Assembly: GCA_019750335.1 (NCBI GenBank)
Contig: JAIEOQ010000003.1
Span: 372,001 to 436,000, forward strand
DNA length: 64,000 bases
Origin: Candidatus Obscuribacterales bacterium
GTDB lineage: Bacteria; Cyanobacteriota; Vampirovibrionia; Obscuribacterales; Obscuribacteraceae
Reading direction: 5' to 3'
Part shown: positions 59,872-64,000 of the stretch, piece after piece
Numbering within the stretch: the first letter of the stretch is position 1
How the letters are laid out: each line of letters starts with the position of its first letter
Position numbers and translations under genes: made by a program
The notes under the pieces: generated by a model
The model's database searches: none
Seen by the model: the letters and a program-made list of their open reading frames with translations, nothing else
What the model was told of the DNA's origin: nothing

Positions 59872-59928
59872 CAGCCAGTTTTCAAGTAATGGTTGAAAGC
59901 ATTGACGTTGTACAATGAACAACCGTCT

Positions 59929-60012
59929 GCCCTTGTGTCGGAACTGGTATACGAGCCGCACTTAAAATGCGGTGCCCGTAAGGGATTGAGGGTCCGAATC
60001 CCTCCAAGGGCA
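59929..60012 (+). tRNA. tRNA-Leu (anticodon TAA)
   Basis: A class II tRNA of 84 bases: acceptor arms GCCCTTG/CAAGGGC, anticodon stem CCGCA/TGCGG with loop CTTAAAA (TAA at 59963-59965), a long variable arm GCCCGTAAGGG, and T arm GAGGG-TCCGAAT-CCCTC. The discriminator is A, as in tRNA-Leu. CCA is not encoded. Confidence 0.96.
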
Positions 60013-60017
60013 ATCTT

Positions 60018-62051
60018 TTATTTAGTTGCTGCAAAAATCTCTTGGATTGTTTTTCCGTCATTTGGATAAGCAGCTTGCTTCAAGCTGAAGTGACACTCAG
60101 GCAAACCGGCAGCCAATTTTTTGTATTCTTGTAAAAGCAGCTTAAGAGCTTGATTCATATCTTCAGAGTCAACTCCTGGAATAGCAACAGCAAAACCGAA
60201 CTCTCCCCAGGAACCTCTGATTGTTTCAGAAGGGAAACGCGTTCTAATTAGATCGGCCATTAGATTGAGCGCAGAAAAAGCTGTCTCAAAACCATATTTC
60301 AGTACATAAGCGTTCAAATCGGTCATTTGGATTTGAGTGAATCCGACTGATTGTCCTGAGCTTACAGCTTCATTCAAGGCAACTTCCAAATGCTGAACTA
60401 GGGAACGCGGCTCAAGCATGCCGGTCCAAGCGTCACGTTGCTTATGTGTAATCTGACGTTTAGGATTCTCAATATGGTGCCAAACTCTTTTGACTAATTC
60501 TTGCGGAACAATCGGTTTAGTCAAGAAATCATCGGCTCCGGCCTCAAAGGCCAAAGCACGTGATTCAGCATCATGAGCCGCCGTAAGAAAAAGAATTGGC
60601 AGCCAATGCCATTTCTCGCTTTGTCTGATCGCCCGGCAAACATCATAACCGCTCAGTCCGTTCATATAAACATCTAGCAGAATAAGATCCGGTCTGACTT
60701 CATCGAGGCTGTTCATGGTGCCAATCGGTTCATCCACTGCGTAAACGAACATTCCTTCGTTAGCCAGATATGTGCCAATTACTTTACTGACTGTCGGTTC
60801 ATCTTCAATACTCATGATCCGCGGTTTGCGTCTGCGACTTAAGGCCAGCAGATGTTCGACAAGTTTCTCCACTGTTTCGTCGTCATCAGCTTCTATAGTT
60901 TGCGATACACCGGCATAAATTAGATCCGCTGGTGTAATCTCACTGGCGCCATTAGCAAAATAAGACAAGGGCAACGATTTTGAACGCGGCAACGATCTTA
61001 TCGATCGTGAAAGATTGAAAAGCTGTTCTTTTGAAGACACTTTAAGAATCGCCGCGTCTAAAGATCCTTGAGCTAAAAGATTCAATTCTTGATCTTTCAA
61101 ACTATTGCTTCTGGTTACTTGTACAAAGCCATGCCAATACGATTTGACTTCTGATTGATCGCTTTCTCTTCCAGTATCGACAAAAAGCACTTTGCTGGAC
61201 AGAGTCTCCTCTGCTGGCTCTTGTTGAGCAGCAGTTTCTATCGGTGTATCAGCAGTTCCCGAAGCCGCAAATAATCCTTCTGAAATATATTTTTCGCCTT
61301 CGTTCAGTGAGTCTTCAATCTTTTCCCAGAAAGTTTGGCTGTCACTTGGTTCGCCTTTGATCCAATCAAGAGAGTCTTCAATTTTGCCTGAGAGCTGACC
61401 GATTATATTCAGCTCAAGTGAGCCGGCTGAACCACGTAAGCGATGAGCGAATTGCATTGCCTGAGCAAAAAGTTCAGTGTCATTACTATTAGCCCGGCTA
61501 GCTTTAATTGCCGCTCTAAGTTCGCGCCAGGATTGCGGTAGTTCAGCCAGATATGCTTTGCGCACGCGCTCTAAAGCTGCTTGCGCTGAAGGAGAAAGCC
61601 CGGGTATTGAAATATCGGACGCAGCCGGCGGAGCGGTAATTACTTTGCTTTCAATTCGCGGTGTAGTATCAAGAGTCGGCAGCAAGCTTCTCAGCTGGCT
61701 CAAAAACAAACGCGGGGCAATTGGTTTGCGTAAGATCAAAGAGACGCGATAAATATTGCGTGCTATATCAAAAGTACGTTTATCAAGCCAGGTTCCAGAA
61801 ATAAGCACAGCAGGCATGTTTCTTCCTGAATCTCGCACTTCGCCAATCCAGCTAAGTCCATCTGATACCGGCAAGCGATAATCAACAATTAATAAACCGG
61901 GATTTTCACTGGCCAAAATGGCTGTGCCTTCTTTCGCGCTTCTAGCCTCAAGAGTGCGATAACCGGAATGTTTTAGCAGTTCGCAAACAAGTTGACGAAA
62001 TTTTGCGTCATCGTCAACGATTAGAACTGAATTTGCTTTTTCATCCGCCAT
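60018..62051 (-). CDS. Multidomain response regulator: REC-Hpt-pseudoREC-REC-degenerate GGDEF
   Basis: A 677-residue cytoplasmic protein. Domains in order: receiver 1 (5-125; Asp in LLIVDYRLPVSDG), Hpt (about 165-265; phospho-His in MQFAHRLRGSAGSLEL), a receiver-like domain without the acidic pocket (about 290-405; VLFVDTGRESDQ, with no acceptor Asp), an intact receiver (about 408-525; IEDEP, LILLDVYMNGLSG, FLTKPI) and a C-terminal GGDEF-like domain (about 535-677) in which the signature reads GSWGEF, so cyclase activity is unlikely. It follows the hybrid kinase by 28 bases. Confidence 0.88.
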   Translation of the reverse strand: MADEKANSVLIVDDDAKFRQLVCELLKHSGYRTLEARSAKEGTAILASENPGLLIVDYRLPVSDGLSWIGEVRDSGRNMPAVLISGTWLDKRTFDIARNIYRVSLILRKPIAPRLFLSQLRSLLPTLDTTPRIESKVITAPPAASDISIPGLSPSAQAALERVRKAYLAELPQSWRELRAAIKASRANSNDTELFAQAMQFAHRLRGSAGSLELNIIGQLSGKIEDSLDWIKGEPSDSQTFWEKIEDSLNEGEKYISEGLFAASGTADTPIETAAQQEPAEETLSSKVLFVDTGRESDQSEVKSYWHGFVQVTRSNSLKDQELNLLAQGSLDAAILKVSSKEQLFNLSRSIRSLPRSKSLPLSYFANGASEITPADLIYAGVSQTIEADDDETVEKLVEHLLALSRRRKPRIMSIEDEPTVSKVIGTYLANEGMFVYAVDEPIGTMNSLDEVRPDLILLDVYMNGLSGYDVCRAIRQSEKWHWLPILFLTAAHDAESRALAFEAGADDFLTKPIVPQELVKRVWHHIENPKRQITHKQRDAWTGMLEPRSLVQHLEVALNEAVSSGQSVGFTQIQMTDLNAYVLKYGFETAFSALNLMADLIRTRFPSETIRGSWGEFGFAVAIPGVDSEDMNQALKLLLQEYKKLAAGLPECHFSLKQAAYPNDGKTIQEIFAATK

Positions 62052-62079
62052 AATTTTCTTAAGACACTCCTACTTGATC

Positions 62080-64000
62080 CTAAGCTAGATTCTTATTTTC
62101 TAAAAGTCCATCTAAAAGCAAACGTACTTTTTGCAAAAATTCCGACTCGCTTGTTCTTGATTTAGTCAAATGTTCGCTGATACCCAGTTGCAAGTTTACT
62201 TTTTCATCGTTTGTCAGATCCCGAGCTGTATAAACTAAAAGTGCTGTTTTGTTTCTTTCGTTTTTAAGAATATTGACGACTTCAAAACCATCAATATTTG
62301 GCAAACCAAGATCAAGAATAATCAAATCGGGATTGTTAGTTCGAGCCATATCCAGAGCTTGATTGCCGTCGGCGGCAAGCAGAAAATCAACATCGAGCGC
62401 TGATAACTGCTGCAACATAATCTCTCTGGTAGCCAGATCATCTTCAACGATTAAGATTCTGGGTTGTCCGCTTGGAGCTTTATTCGAGTTTGAAATATTT
62501 TCTTCCTTTGTCTTTTTTTGACCAGTAAGCGGAATTTCAAACCAGAATGTCGAACCTTTATTTAACTCGGTATCAACACCGATTTTACCGCCATGCAATT
62601 CGACAATTGATTTGCTTGTAGCCAAACCAAGTCCGGTGCCACCCTTTTGACGAGTATCGGAAGAATCAACTTGCTGAAACATACGAAAGAGTTTATTCAA
62701 GTCACTGGGACGGATGCCAGGACCCTTATCAGACACTGAGAAGCGTAAATAAGCTAAATTTCTGCGGACAAGAACATTAACGCAGCTTTCCGGTTCTGAA
62801 TATTTAATTGCATTGGATATGAGATTTGTCAGCACTTGTAAAAGACGATCTTTATCGCCAAGAATTTTTTCTTCTTTTTCTATATTCAAAGAGAGTTTTA
62901 CACCGGCTTCTAAAGCTAAAGGATTCAGGTTAGTTACAGCCTCTGTAAGTAAGTTTGTCGCTTCAATTTCACGGATCTTCAGCTCAAGTTGTCCGGCCTC
63001 GATTTTACGAATATCAAGTATGTCGTTAATTAAGCGCACTAGCCGTTCTGATTCGGTTCTACCAACCGAGACTAGATGTTGAGCTTTAGGCGAGAGTTCT
63101 CCAGCTTTACCACCTTCCAAAAGACCGAACGCTCCGCGAATAGAAGTTAGCGGTGTTCGCAGCTCGTGAGAAACTATGGAATAAAATTCGCTGACTCGTT
63201 TTTCCGCTTCTTTACGTTTGCTGATATCGCGGAAAGTCAGTACTGATCCTGATGCTTTTCCATGCTTGAGAACAGGGGCATATGATTGCTCAATTGGTAA
63301 TAAAGTGTTGTCCATCCGCAGGAGAAAATCGGTTTCGCTTCTGTAAGTCAATCCTGAAATAATCGCTTGCTTCAAGGCGCAAGACTGAATAGAACAATCA
63401 TCTTGCTCATGACGAATTAATTCATGAATCTCCTTTCCAATCACTTGATCGCTAAAACAACCGATCATAGTTATCGCTGCTGGATTGGCATAAATCACTT
63501 GACCGCTGTCATTTAACTGAAAAACACCGTCATTCATATTGGATAAGATGGAAAGAAGCTGATCTTGTAAATCAGCTGATTCTCTTTCCATAATTTTGGA
63601 TTCAAGATATAAACCAATTTGATTGCCGATGGATTCAATGAGATTAATAGTTTCAGATTGCGGCGAAAATATTTGCAAGCTGAAAAATTCCATCACACCA
63701 ATGACTTTGCCGGCAACTTTAATCGGTACAGCAACAGCAGCATGGAGTCCTAAGCGAACAGCATATTTTGCTCTAGGAAAATTGCTGGACAGGCAAACAT
63801 CAGCAAGCCAAACAGATTTTTCTTCGACATAAACTTGACCGGGCAAACCGATTCCTGGCTGTAAGTTGAGATCTTTACTGATATTTTCAAATTCGCTTAA
63901 ATTGCAAGAAGATTCGCTCCAGGTCGAAGCACAAAATAAGCGGTTATTTTTTTCGTCTACCCGCCAAAGACCGCCATATTCCCAATGAATGGTTTGACAA
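62080..64000 (-). CDS. Hybrid sensor histidine kinase: GAF-PAS-HisKA-HATPase-REC (cut by window edge)
   Basis: The reading frame stays open to base 64000, so the N-terminus is outside. Domains in order: GAF (from the edge, WEYGGLWRVDEKNN, through LGLHAAVAVPIKVAGKVIGVMEFFS), a short coiled coil, PAS (ILSNMNDGVFQLNDSGQVIYANPAAITMIG), HisKA with His in SIVSHELRTPLTS, HATPase with NLISNAIKYSEP, KGPGIRPS and GTGLGLATSKS, then a receiver with VEDD and Asp in LIILDLGLPNIDG. No membrane segment is seen. It is co-transcribed with the multidomain regulator downstream and is its obvious phosphate donor. Confidence 0.93.
   Translation of the reverse strand, partial: CQTIHWEYGGLWRVDEKNNRLFCASTWSESSCNLSEFENISKDLNLQPGIGLPGQVYVEEKSVWLADVCLSSNFPRAKYAVRLGLHAAVAVPIKVAGKVIGVMEFFSLQIFSPQSETINLIESIGNQIGLYLESKIMERESADLQDQLLSILSNMNDGVFQLNDSGQVIYANPAAITMIGCFSDQVIGKEIHELIRHEQDDCSIQSCALKQAIISGLTYRSETDFLLRMDNTLLPIEQSYAPVLKHGKASGSVLTFRDISKRKEAEKRVSEFYSIVSHELRTPLTSIRGAFGLLEGGKAGELSPKAQHLVSVGRTESERLVRLINDILDIRKIEAGQLELKIREIEATNLLTEAVTNLNPLALEAGVKLSLNIEKEEKILGDKDRLLQVLTNLISNAIKYSEPESCVNVLVRRNLAYLRFSVSDKGPGIRPSDLNKLFRMFQQVDSSDTRQKGGTGLGLATSKSIVELHGGKIGVDTELNKGSTFWFEIPLTGQKKTKEENISNSNKAPSGQPRILIVEDDLATREIMLQQLSALDVDFLLAADGNQALDMARTNNPDLIILDLGLPNIDGFEVVNILKNERNKTALLVYTARDLTNDEKVNLQLGISEHLTKSRTSESEFLQKVRLLLDGLLENKNLA

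Overview
The window reads as chromosome of a heterotrophic, respiring, Gram-negative bacterium on the non-photosynthetic side of the cyanobacterial lineage (Melainabacteria/Vampirovibrionia, Obscuribacter-like). This placement is an inference. It rests on zwf-opcA-pgl in one operon (OpcA is typical of Cyanobacteria and Actinobacteria), fabZ-lpxA (lipid A, hence an outer membrane), an actinobacterial-style succinate dehydrogenase anchor, a mitochondrial-type aconitase, an acyl-CoA dehydrogenase, tryptophan dioxygenase and no photosynthesis genes. Base composition looks even, and there is no prophage, transposase or CRISPR array. Most genes carry a clear GGAG-type ribosome binding site, and several use TTG or GTG starts.

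Layout. 0-8 kb: start of succinate dehydrogenase (sdhA, anchor), TMEM14-family protein, GNAT/hydrolase pair, a solitary AbiEi-like (DUF6088) regulator with palindromes at its promoter, aconitase, an S41 protease. 8-15 kb: AmpG-like transporter and aldo/keto reductase, an exported-protein/HEAT cluster, a ribbon-helix-helix regulator, exonuclease III. 15-25 kb: acyl-CoA dehydrogenase, the oxidative pentose phosphate cluster (zwf, opcA, pgl, an ArsC-like protein; gnd opposite), an RNase D/IMPase/YbjN operon, tRNA-Asn. 25-33 kb: small exported proteins, a 222-bp MITE-like element repeating the palindromes seen at 4.2 kb, endonuclease IV, a large exported protein ending in a cyclophilin domain, an aquaporin. 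33-41 kb: an OmpR regulator, a GGDEF-EAL protein, rubrerythrin and a cysteine-free Fur/PerR-like regulator sharing a DNA box, and a folE-phosphoesterase-tryptophan dioxygenase operon. 41-51 kb: fabZ-lpxA, transporter, glycosyltransferase, a tandem array of four related small secreted proteins, then two sugar epimerases and a GT4 glycosyltransferase. 51-55.8 kb: accessory block (GNAT, CPBP protease, J-like/MshEN-like protein, LRV repeat protein). 55.8-64 kb: phosphorelay cluster of two sensor kinases and three response regulators, one with five domains, plus tRNA-Leu.

Together the genes give a TCA/beta-oxidation core, NADPH supply through glucose-6-phosphate, peroxide defence, base-excision repair nucleases, cell-envelope building and dense signalling. 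The best candidate for something undescribed is the four-gene array at 45.9-47.7 kb. Next are the AbiEi-like gene with its palindrome pair and mobile-looking sister copy, and the copper-enzyme-like/cyclophilin fusion at 29.9 kb. A recurring trait is that convergent genes end on shared or touching stop codons.
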